Shown one piece after another: positions 33,694 through 40,048 of a DNA stretch of 40,048 nucleotides. The stretch is from JAGMES01 sp023128035 (lineage in GTDB: Bacteria; Bacillota; Halanaerobiia; DY22613): positions 1 to 40,048 of the forward strand of contig DAOVRZ010000046.1 of assembly GCA_030627905.1 (NCBI GenBank), written 5' to 3'. The translations under genes were made by a program, and so were the position numbers. Numbering within the stretch: position 1 is the first letter of the stretch; each line of letters opens with the position of its first letter. The notes beneath the pieces are model-generated. The model saw only the letters and a list, made by a program, of their open reading frames with translations. It was not told the origin of the DNA and did no database searches.

Positions 33694-34516
33694 AATAACA
33701 GAGTTCATCAATAAAATTAAGTGTCAAGATATTGATAATGACCAGATAGAACAATCTATTGGAGCCCTCATATATCAGTTGATATTACATAGTTATGAAA
33801 CGTCCTATATAATACCCGAAAAAAATATATTTGAACTTAAACAGTGCTATAAAAAATGGTCAAAATTTACCATTGATTCTTTTGATCAACCTAGCTATAT
33901 TTTAGGCAAACTAGAAATTTTAATTCAAATTGCAAATAATATTAATTCCGAAAAACTTTCTAAAGAATTCTTAAATTCATTAGAAGGAATAAACTATGAC
34001 ATTTTAAGAATAATTTACTTCGTCGGCGAAGCCGATATAAAATGCATTTCTAAAAAACTTGATTTACCACTAAAATTTATAAAGCAAGAGTTAAATGTTT
34101 TAATAAAAAAAGAACTCATTAAATATACAGATTTTTTAAATATTAAAATTTATAGTTTATCATTAAAAGCAAAAGTTCTATTAGAACGATATCTAAAAAT
34201 TGATGAAACCGAAGAACTTATAAATATATTTCAAGATTTAGTTATATCACTAGCTGAAAAAAAACAGCCAGAACAAGTAATAGTGGAGTTGAAGCAAAAT
34301 TATGAATATCATAAAGTTGAATATATTTGTCATAATTTTTGCTACAATTTCAATAACACCTTAAACCACATACTAAATAACACATTACAATATATAGAAA
34401 CTGATGATTTTTTAAATTCACACAACAAGAAACTTGAATATATAGAAATTATTTCTTCTAAAAATACAGAGTGGAAACCTTTTTATAAATATAATTTCCA
34501 GAAAGGAGAAAAATAA
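33686..34516 (+). CDS. Winged-helix protein of the nitrilase cassette, function unknown
   Basis: 276 residues. The start overlaps the previous stop and follows GGGAGG. The N-terminal about 95 residues are helical. Residues about 100-172 look like a winged helix: NYDILRIIYFVGEADIKCIS, KKLDLPLKFIKQELNVLIKK and ELIKYTDFLNIKIYSLSLKA, the DNA-reading arrangement of MarR/ArsR-like folds. The C-terminal about 100 residues are helical and charged. It could be a regulator of the cassette or a DNA-sensing adaptor for the nitrilase protein. Tight coupling to the genes on both sides suggests a fixed complex. No family recognised. Confidence 0.6.
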   Translation: MNEITEFINKIKCQDIDNDQIEQSIGALIYQLILHSYETSYIIPEKNIFELKQCYKKWSKFTIDSFDQPSYILGKLEILIQIANNINSEKLSKEFLNSLEGINYDILRIIYFVGEADIKCISKKLDLPLKFIKQELNVLIKKELIKYTDFLNIKIYSLSLKAKVLLERYLKIDETEELINIFQDLVISLAEKKQPEQVIVELKQNYEYHKVEYICHNFCYNFNNTLNHILNNTLQYIETDDFLNSHNKKLEYIEIISSKNTEWKPFYKYNFQKGEK

Positions 34517-34517
34517 T

Positions 34518-35186
34518 ATGGCAAATTTTTTTGAACAATTTAATGAGTGGTATAAAGCTTTAGATAAAAATCAACGACTTGAACTAATTACCGCTGCAAA
34601 AAAAGACTATGAAAAGTTAGAAAAAGTTGCTCATCAATATGGAGGATCTGATATATTACAAGAAGTAGTTAATTACATAATAGACCAATTATCCAATTCG
34701 GAAAATTTTATAGCTATCGAAGCAGAAATTGATAGCACTATAGGAGAATGTATCGTATCACATGCAAAAAGTAAATGTATAACAAAACTTAAGTTATCTG
34801 AAGACATAGAAATTATTAATCAAATTCATGATAATGAAGAGCTAAAAAGTTACTGCAAATATATAATCGAAAATTTAATACTTTCTTCAAAAAATCCCAA
34901 TATCATTCCACCTTTTAATTCTGAATGGGAACATAGCTTAGTCAGGTTTGTAGGTAATATTTGTATTAATTTTGTATATAATTTCGATTCGTTCGAGGAT
35001 AATGTTGAAAGATTCTCAAAAGAATTTAAAGTAGATTCATCAAAAATTCGTGCCATTCTCAGTATTGTCAATGAAAATAGAACTAAACTTTTTCAAAAAT
35101 TCGTCTTACAACAAGTTTTTGAGCAACAAGCAGAAATTAGTAAACTAAAAAAATTGTTATTACCTATACTTGAAAATAAAAATTAA
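34518..35186 (+). CDS. Helical protein of the nitrilase cassette, function unknown
   Basis: 222 residues, starting one base after the previous stop behind AAAGGAG. No signal peptide or membrane helix. It is predicted mostly helical from composition, with a C-terminal coiled-coil-like end (LQQVFEQQAEISKLKKLLLP). I do not recognise a domain. The base composition matches the two genes before it, so the three probably arrived together. It ends at a long bidirectional hairpin terminator. Confidence 0.6.
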   Translation: MANFFEQFNEWYKALDKNQRLELITAAKKDYEKLEKVAHQYGGSDILQEVVNYIIDQLSNSENFIAIEAEIDSTIGECIVSHAKSKCITKLKLSEDIEIINQIHDNEELKSYCKYIIENLILSSKNPNIIPPFNSEWEHSLVRFVGNICINFVYNFDSFEDNVERFSKEFKVDSSKIRAILSIVNENRTKLFQKFVLQQVFEQQAEISKLKKLLLPILENKN

Positions 35187-35195
35187 AAAACAAAT

Positions 35196-35277
35196 ACTAC
35201 ATAGCGATATGAAAACTTAAAAGTAGATTGATAAATTTATAACATTTCTACTTACTGTTATTCATATCGTATGTAGT
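35196..35277. terminator. Long bidirectional hairpin between the cassette and the NtrC gene
   Basis: ACTACATAGCGATATGAA (35196-35213) and TTCATATCGTATGTAGT (35261-35277) pair with one bulge. Inside, AAGTAGA and TCTACTT form a second stem (35221-35227 and 35247-35253). An eight-T run follows on the plus strand and A runs precede on the left. It ends two convergent genes. Confidence 0.85.
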
Positions 35278-35284
35278 GTTTTTT

Positions 35285-36610
35285 TTACTCCAACCCATAT
35301 TGTTTAATCTTATTAATAATCGTTCGACGCGAAATCCCTAACTCTGCTGCTGCATGAGTTCTATTTCCATTATTTTTTATTAACGCTTCCCTTATTCTTG
35401 AAGATTCTATCTCAGCAAGAGTAAGATTATTAAAATCCAATGCTACCTTTTTATCAATTCTTTCTTTCACTTTAAAATTTATGTTAAAAAAAAGTTCCAA
35501 TTCATCACCTGTAGAAAGAATCATTGACCTTTCAACCAGATTTTTCAATTCACGCACATTACCTGGATAATCGTAACTTAGCAATTGTTCTTTCACTTCA
35601 TCAGATACTTTGGAAACTTTTTTTCCTAATTTCTGATTCATCTCTGCTATAAAATATTCTGTTAAAGGTATAATATCTTCTTTCCTCTCCCTTAAAGGTG
35701 GAATTTGAAAATTCAGTACATTTAAACGATAATACAAGTCTTCTCTAAATCGTCTTTCAGCAATCTCAACCTCTAGATCTCGATTAGTAGCTGCAATAAT
35801 CTGATTATCGAGAGCGATAGTTTTCGTTCCCCCGATTCTCTCCATCTCGTTTTCCTGCAATACCCTTAAAAGTTTAACTTGCATATTTAGAGGAAGTTCA
35901 CCAATCTCATCTAAAAAGATAGTACCACCTTGAGCAAGCTCAATCTTCCCTATCTTTCTTTGATAAGCTCCACTAAATGCCCCCTTCTCATGTCCAAAAA
36001 GTTCTGACTCCATCAAATTTTCGGGAATAGCTCCACAGTTAATGGGAACGAAATTCCCCTCACGTCCACTTAATTCATGTATTTGTCTTGCCATTACCTC
36101 TTTTCCTACACCTGTCTCTCCTGTCAATAGAACAGGAGCACCTGCAGTAGCCACTCTTTTTATATTCTCCATCATTTGCATTTTCACCGGACTTTTACAG
36201 ACAAAAGAAACTCGATTTAGATCTTTTAAATAATTATTACTCTGTGTCAAACGAATCTTCTCATCCAACTTCTTAATCTTCATCAATAAATCATCCAAAT
36301 AAAAAGGTTTCGTCAAGTAATCATATGCCCCAACCTTCATCGCTTCCACTGCATCACTAATTTCACCATGAGCAGAAATCATAATAACCTCTCCAGACCA
36401 TCCCATAGCTTTAATCTCTTTTAAACAGGCTAGTCCATCCATTCCTGGCATTCGTAAATCAAGTAAAACTAATTCTATATCATTTTCTTTAAGAATCAGC
36501 AAACCTTCTTCACCTGTTCCAGCCTCTAATAATTCATGCCCTTTTAATGCAAGGAATTTGCCTACTTTTTCTCTCAATTTTGCTTCATCATCAATCATCA
36601 AAATTCGCAT
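35285..36610 (-). CDS. NtrC-family sigma-54-dependent response regulator
   Basis: 441 residues from ATG 36610, chosen because GGTGA lies 7 bases upstream of it. Receiver domain residues 1-120 with phosphorylation site D51 (LVLLDLRMPGMDG) and K100. AAA+ domain about 135-370: Walker A LLTGETGVGKE, sigma-54 contact loop GAFSGA at 210-215 (usual GAFTGA), Walker B-region GGTIFLDEIGELP. Fis-type DNA-binding helices end the protein (HAAAELGISRRTIINKIKQY). It opens sigma-54 promoters when phosphorylated by the histidine kinase encoded just upstream. The sigma-54 promoter at 38056 is its obvious target. Confidence 0.95.
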   Translation of the reverse strand: MRILMIDDEAKLREKVGKFLALKGHELLEAGTGEEGLLILKENDIELVLLDLRMPGMDGLACLKEIKAMGWSGEVIMISAHGEISDAVEAMKVGAYDYLTKPFYLDDLLMKIKKLDEKIRLTQSNNYLKDLNRVSFVCKSPVKMQMMENIKRVATAGAPVLLTGETGVGKEVMARQIHELSGREGNFVPINCGAIPENLMESELFGHEKGAFSGAYQRKIGKIELAQGGTIFLDEIGELPLNMQVKLLRVLQENEMERIGGTKTIALDNQIIAATNRDLEVEIAERRFREDLYYRLNVLNFQIPPLRERKEDIIPLTEYFIAEMNQKLGKKVSKVSDEVKEQLLSYDYPGNVRELKNLVERSMILSTGDELELFFNINFKVKERIDKKVALDFNNLTLAEIESSRIREALIKNNGNRTHAAAELGISRRTIINKIKQYGLE

Positions 36611-36635
36611 TAACATTCACCACACAATCTTAAAA

Positions 36636-37841
36636 TTATAAAGGTAAAATAACCGTAAAACGCTTTGAATCATCATCCGCCTGCAAAAGTAATTGACCAT
36701 TGTGAGCCTTCAAAATTTGACGTGAAATCGCTAATCCCAATCCTGAACCATTTGTTTTACTGGTTACAAAGGGATCAAATAGTTTATCTTTAATCTCCTT
36801 AGGAATTGGTTCTCCCCAATCCTGTATAAAAATTTCCACATTACGGCGATTAAAGTGCATCCCCAGTAGAATCTTACGTTCTTCTGGCGAAATATCATCA
36901 CTATAACTTTGATAACTATTCTGAACAAGATTTAAGAAAACCTGAGTTAATTGATCACGATCTACGCAAACCTTCACTTTAGATCCTGGATCATCAAATG
37001 ATGCTATAAGCCCTGGAAATCGGTGCTGAACTCGCTGAACAAATATATTTAAAAAAGTGCCAACTTCAATCTTTTCCAGATTAGGTTTCTCACCTTTAGC
37101 AAAAGTTCTTATCCTTTCTACCAAACGATTCAAACGTTGAATTTCTCCACTAATATCTTCAAGTTCTTCTTTCATCATATCAGGATCATCCAGCTCTTTA
37201 AGATAATCCACCGTTGCCTGCATTACCCCTAGAGGATTTTTAATCTCATGGGCAACCTGACGACTTAGTTTCCCTGTATAAATAAAACGTTCATTTCGCA
37301 CCATTTCAGTTTGAATCGCTACCCATTTTTTTCTACTAATAATAGCAAGCGCTACAAGCCCTAATATACCAATAAGCATCAAAAGATACTTTATCAAAGC
37401 TCGATACTCATGGTTCAAATAAGGATCATAATCCATCCCAATAATTAAACCTTGTTTTTCCTCTGTTTCCCTACCTTTACGAAGCAATTTTTCCAGCTGC
37501 AAAATATCCTTCCCTTCCAGCTTCCGATGGATAAATCTCAAATCTTCTTCAGGAAATATTATTTTCTTCAAGGCAAGTTCTGAATTCGTGATGCTCTCTT
37601 CAACTAAAGTGCCATCTGAATTTATCAGATAATAATAAATAATTCCTTCATTTTCCGAAGTTAGACTGACCGTTTTTGGATGAAAAGCGAACGAAACCTG
37701 TAATAGTTCCAATCTTGCAGTATTGTTGATCAGTTCCACTTCCTTTAAATATGAAGAAACCAAAAAAAAGATTACAGAGCATATCAAAATCACCCAGACA
37801 GCAGAAAATAGCCAGTGAAACGGAGTGGATTTTTTTTTCAC
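36636..37841 (-). CDS. Membrane sensor histidine kinase, partner of the NtrC regulator
   Basis: 401 residues from GTG 37841 behind AAGGAG. Two membrane segments (about 10-31 and 149-169) flank an extracytoplasmic sensor domain of about 115 residues that I do not recognise. HisKA with H198 in RQVAHEIKNPLG; ATPase with N box LVQNSYQSY, DWGEPIPKEIKDKLFDPF and GSGLGLAISRQI. It would phosphorylate D51 of the regulator 25 bases downstream. The kinase is divergent from the polyferredoxin operon, so the signal may relate to redox or to the ligand handled there. Confidence 0.93.
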   Translation of the reverse strand: MKKKSTPFHWLFSAVWVILICSVIFFLVSSYLKEVELINNTARLELLQVSFAFHPKTVSLTSENEGIIYYYLINSDGTLVEESITNSELALKKIIFPEEDLRFIHRKLEGKDILQLEKLLRKGRETEEKQGLIIGMDYDPYLNHEYRALIKYLLMLIGILGLVALAIISRKKWVAIQTEMVRNERFIYTGKLSRQVAHEIKNPLGVMQATVDYLKELDDPDMMKEELEDISGEIQRLNRLVERIRTFAKGEKPNLEKIEVGTFLNIFVQRVQHRFPGLIASFDDPGSKVKVCVDRDQLTQVFLNLVQNSYQSYSDDISPEERKILLGMHFNRRNVEIFIQDWGEPIPKEIKDKLFDPFVTSKTNGSGLGLAISRQILKAHNGQLLLQADDDSKRFTVILPL

Positions 37842-37933
37842 AACACTTCTCCTTTCTATAAAAACCAGATTCTAAAAAGATTTCTACACAAAAGTATATT
37901 TACCTGCTAAAAAATGCATACCACTAATGAAAC

Positions 37934-37984
37934 TGTGTAACTTTTGCACACTATATTTTTCTTCTACTATGCAATTTTTTCACA
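37934..37984. promoter_or_regulatory. Two similar upstream sites, probable NtrC-type enhancer sites
   Basis: On the minus strand TGTGCAAAAGTTACACA (37934-37950) and TGTGAAAAAATTGCATA (37968-37984) agree at 13 of 17 positions and have imperfect dyad symmetry. They lie about 70-120 bases upstream of the sigma-54 promoter, the normal distance for activator binding. Confidence 0.6.
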
Positions 37985-38055
37985 CTTATCTCATAAATAA
38001 CGCAAATCATATTTTTAAAATACGTAATCACGCCATCTGTATCGCTTTTTTAAAG

Positions 38056-38072
38056 TTGGCACGGTTTGTGCA
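38056..38072 (+). promoter_or_regulatory. Sigma-54 promoter of the polyferredoxin operon
   Basis: TTGGCACGGTTTGTGCA has GG (38058-38059) and GC (38070-38071) exactly ten bases apart, fitting the TGGCAC-N5-TTGC consensus apart from one base in the -12 box. Transcription should begin near 38083. That rules out the ATG at 38084 as the start of the next gene. Confidence 0.88.
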
Positions 38073-38128
38073 TTAGAATGTAGGTGTATATGTGTTTGAC
38101 AAGAAAAATTTATGAGGAGGCAAAACAA

Positions 38129-38950
38129 ATGAAATCACAAAAAATCCGTTACACGGTTCAGGCAATCTTTTTGATTCTGATTCTCTTAATCTCATTTAAT
38201 CATTTAGTAGCAGAAAAAGGATGGTCATTCTTACCTTCTAATCCAAATCTCCATGCAATCTGTCCTCTTGGCGGTATAGCAACCCTTTATAGTATGATTA
38301 CACAGGATATTATTGTTAAGAAACTTCATACATCTAATATAGTTCTAATGTGGAGTGTAATAGCTATGGGCATATTCTTAGGTGCAGCTTTCTGTGGGTG
38401 GATTTGTCCTTTCGGTACAGTTCAAGAATACATCGGACGTTTAGGCAGAAAAATTTTCAAAAAACGCTATAACAAATTTATTCCAAAGAAAATCAAACCT
38501 TTTTTACAAGCTTTTAGATATATTTTCCTTGCTATCATACTCTACAAAACTGTTGAAACTGGTAAACTCTTCTTTGCACCATATGATCCATATCATACTC
38601 TCTTTAATATCTGGTCAGATGAGCTTAGCATTATATCTTTTGTAATACTTGGCATTACTATCCTAGCAGGATTAATTGAAGAAAGAGCTTGGTGTAAATA
38701 TGCATGCCCCTTAGGAGCAATCAATGGACTCTTTAATAAAATCAGTATCTTTAAAATTCATAGAAACGAAAAACAATGTCTAGATTGTGGAATCTGTAAC
38801 CGCGAATGTCCTATGGATATTGATGTAGATAATAAATCAAAAATTACTTCTTCTATCTGTGTTCGCTGTGGTAAATGTGTTTCTATCTGTCCGGCTAAAT
38901 CTGATACCTTAGAATATCAAGTTGGAAAATTTAACGAGGTGAGCGAATAA
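38129..38950 (+). CDS. Membrane polyferredoxin, NapH/YccM-like 4Fe-4S protein
   Basis: 273 residues from ATG 38129, with GAGGAGG 8 bases upstream; an earlier in-frame ATG at 38084 sits at the transcription start and is rejected. Four to five membrane helices. Two C-x3-CP motifs (CGWICPFG, C89 and C93; CKYACPLG, C189 and C193) as in NapH/NosR/RdxA proteins, then two ferredoxin clusters, CLDCGICNREC (C217-C227) and CVRCGKCVSIC (C244-C254). It should pass electrons between quinol or ferredoxin and an outside or membrane partner. The partner is probably the next gene product, which overlaps by one base. Confidence 0.9.
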   Translation: MKSQKIRYTVQAIFLILILLISFNHLVAEKGWSFLPSNPNLHAICPLGGIATLYSMITQDIIVKKLHTSNIVLMWSVIAMGIFLGAAFCGWICPFGTVQEYIGRLGRKIFKKRYNKFIPKKIKPFLQAFRYIFLAIILYKTVETGKLFFAPYDPYHTLFNIWSDELSIISFVILGITILAGLIEERAWCKYACPLGAINGLFNKISIFKIHRNEKQCLDCGICNRECPMDIDVDNKSKITSSICVRCGKCVSICPAKSDTLEYQVGKFNEVSE

Positions 38951-39585
38951 TGAAAAAGTTAAACTTTTACACTCTTACCTTGATTATCTTTCTATGTTTT
39001 GGTTTAACAATTGGTGGTTCCATGTTAACTAGCTATTGGAGAACTGAAAGAACTACAACTCCAAAATTAATAAAAAATGGCTCTTTTGAGGAAAATTATG
39101 ATCCATATGATATTCGAGGATCATATACTGTTGCAGAAGTATTAGAACTCTTTGAAATTCCAAAAGGTGACTTCTATAAAGGTCTAAACTTACCTCAATC
39201 CTTCCCAGTAAATAGTCAACTAAAAAATCTTGAAGCATTAGAACTGGAAGGAATAGCAGAAGAGCATTTGGGTGTCTCTGATGTTCAAGAATTTGTAGCA
39301 GCCTATATAGGATTAGTTGAACCAGATTCTGAAGCGGTTGAGAATATAACTGAACCAACATCTACCATTGCCCCGCATACCGAGACATATACTGAGCCTA
39401 AAGGGGGAACACCGCTGTCACAAGTTTTTGAGTGGGGAGTAACTAAAGAAATGTTAGAAAAAAAATTCAATGTTAACTTTGAACAATTAGGATTAACTCC
39501 AGAAAACACTTTACGAGATTTAACTGATAGTTCTGAGATTAAAATGTATGACTTAAAAGAATATATATCTTCAAAAATGAACTAA
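38950..39585 (+). CDS. Membrane-anchored protein with IRGSYT-type helical repeats, function unknown
   Basis: 211 residues, overlapping the polyferredoxin stop by one base (TAATG) behind GAGGTGA. One N-terminal membrane anchor (FYTLTLIIFLCFGLTIGGSM) leads to an exported part. Two related helical modules can be seen: DIRGSYTVAEVLELFEIPKG (about residues 54-75), and GGTPLSQVFEWGVTKEMLEK followed by NVNFEQLGLTPEN in the C-terminal half. A Thr/Glu/Pro-rich linker joins them. No cofactor motif or Cys. By position it is a periplasmic accessory of the polyferredoxin. I recall similar 'IRG...T..EV...F.IP' segments next to other NapH-like proteins, but cannot name a family. Confidence 0.7.
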   Translation: MKKLNFYTLTLIIFLCFGLTIGGSMLTSYWRTERTTTPKLIKNGSFEENYDPYDIRGSYTVAEVLELFEIPKGDFYKGLNLPQSFPVNSQLKNLEALELEGIAEEHLGVSDVQEFVAAYIGLVEPDSEAVENITEPTSTIAPHTETYTEPKGGTPLSQVFEWGVTKEMLEKKFNVNFEQLGLTPENTLRDLTDSSEIKMYDLKEYISSKMN

Positions 39586-39616
39586 AAAAACACCCCTGCA
39601 AGCTTATTGCTTGATA

Positions 39617-40048
39617 TGCTCCCCTTATGGTAGACAGTTAAAATAATATAACTGTTTATTATGAGGGGAGTTTTATCATGGGAAGAAAGCCTAAAATTAT
39701 ATTTGAAGTGAAGGTAACGGCAGTAAAAGATTACTTAAATGGTATTAAGAGTGTTCAAAAAATTAGTGATGAACTATCAGTTAATCAGAGATCGGTTAAC
39801 GAATGGATTAGAATTTATCGATCAATGGGAGAATCTGGACTACTCCCTCAACAAAGGAATACAAGCTATTCTAAAGAACTGAAGATAGCAGCTGTTGAAG
39901 ATTACTTGGCAGGCACCGGTTCTTTGAGGGATATCAGCATGAAATATGGATTACGTTCAAAAAAACAACTCCAAACCTGGATTATGAAGTATAATGGTCA
40001 TGAAGAGATTAAACCATCAGGTACTGGAGGAGATCAGATCATGACCAG
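39617..40048 (+). mobile_element. Left end of an IS3-family insertion sequence (IS150-like), runs off the window
   Basis: The left end appears to begin at TGCTCCCC (39617), in keeping with the TG start of IS3-family ends. The orfA frame begins at 39678. CTCCCC (39619-39624) pairs with GGGGAG (39665-39670), the orfA ribosome site, with an inner stem ACAGTTA/TAACTGT (39634-39640 and 39649-39655). The exact boundary cannot be fixed without the right end or target duplication. Confidence 0.75.
39678..40048 (+). CDS. IS3-family transposase OrfA (partial at the window end)
   Basis: 123 codons to the window end, still open. Two helix-turn-helix units: VTAVKDYLNGIKSVQKISDE with RSVNEWIRIYRSMGESGLLP, then IAAVEDYLAGTGSLRDISMK with KKQLQTWIMKYNGHEE. 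The chain ends in the family phrase GTGGDQIMT. This two-unit OrfA is typical of the IS150 group. In a complete element a downstream DDE orfB would be made by frameshifting. Start ATG after GGGGAG. Confidence 0.9.
   Translation, partial: MGRKPKIIFEVKVTAVKDYLNGIKSVQKISDELSVNQRSVNEWIRIYRSMGESGLLPQQRNTSYSKELKIAAVEDYLAGTGSLRDISMKYGLRSKKQLQTWIMKYNGHEEIKPSGTGGDQIMT

Noticed and set aside
38084..38128. ATG at 38084 as the start of the polyferredoxin gene
   Set aside because: It would sit at the expected transcription start of the sigma-54 promoter and has no ribosome site. ATG 38129 has GAGGAGG.
39053..39509. Two minus-strand frames opposite the helical-repeat protein gene
   Set aside because: Shadows of the plus-strand gene; no ribosome sites and low-complexity Leu-rich content.

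Overview
The window looks like an AT-rich, anaerobic Firmicute that has an outer membrane, most likely of the Halanaerobiales type. This is inferred from gene content, not from a marker gene. Evidence for two membranes: a beta-barrel-like protein with signal peptide and terminal Phe (19520-20635), a LolA-like carrier beside LolCDE-like ABC subunits (20651-24627), and an amino-acid binding protein with an ordinary signal peptide and no lipobox (10889-12010). Evidence for an anaerobe: an Fe-S cysteine desulfidase and a membrane ferredoxin. No rRNA, tRNA or CRISPR array was seen.

Layout. 1-1129 (minus): start of a large secreted RHS/WapA-like protein and a flavodoxin. 1285-12828 (minus): one long transcription unit from a consensus sigma-A promoter (12800-12828), running XRE-cupin regulator, livKHMGF-type transporter, thiazoline-carboxylate hydrolase-like protein, cysteine desulfidase, dhaK-dhaL-dhaM, HPr, PTS enzyme I. 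It joins amino-acid uptake, sulfur amino-acid breakdown and a complete PEP phosphorelay to a ketose kinase. 13072-14729 (minus): a second, divergent dhaK-dhaL pair without dhaM. 15061-17009 (minus): NUDIX hydrolase and an ABC-2 exporter. 17140-19513: decayed beta-propeller membrane genes and an intact 32-residue four-Cys microprotein gene. 19520-26372 (minus): GbsR/MarR regulator, ArsA/Get3-like ATPase, LolD-like ATPase, two FtsX-type permeases, LolA-like protein and beta-barrel protein, which look like one envelope lipid or lipoprotein trafficking system. 26586-29216 (plus): soluble chemoreceptor and an intact beta-propeller membrane protein.

29264-31993 (minus): a cation:proton antiporter and an SPFH protein behind a consensus promoter and a fluoride (crcB-type) riboswitch with overlapping terminator. 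32161-35186 (plus): a very AT-rich three-gene cassette: Cys-cluster plus nitrilase-fold protein, winged-helix protein, helical protein. It resembles a horizontally acquired accessory system of unknown function. 35285-37841 (minus): NtrC-type regulator and histidine kinase, divergent from a sigma-54 promoter (38056-38072) that drives a polyferredoxin membrane protein and an anchored protein (38129-39585). The window ends in the 5' part of an IS3-family element.

Best candidates for undescribed biology: (a) the cysteine/thiazoline/Dha-kinase phosphorelay operon; (b) the ArsA plus Lol-like envelope operon; (c) the nitrilase/winged-helix cassette; (d) the four-Cys microprotein; (e) fluoride-riboswitch control of an antiporter and SPFH protein.
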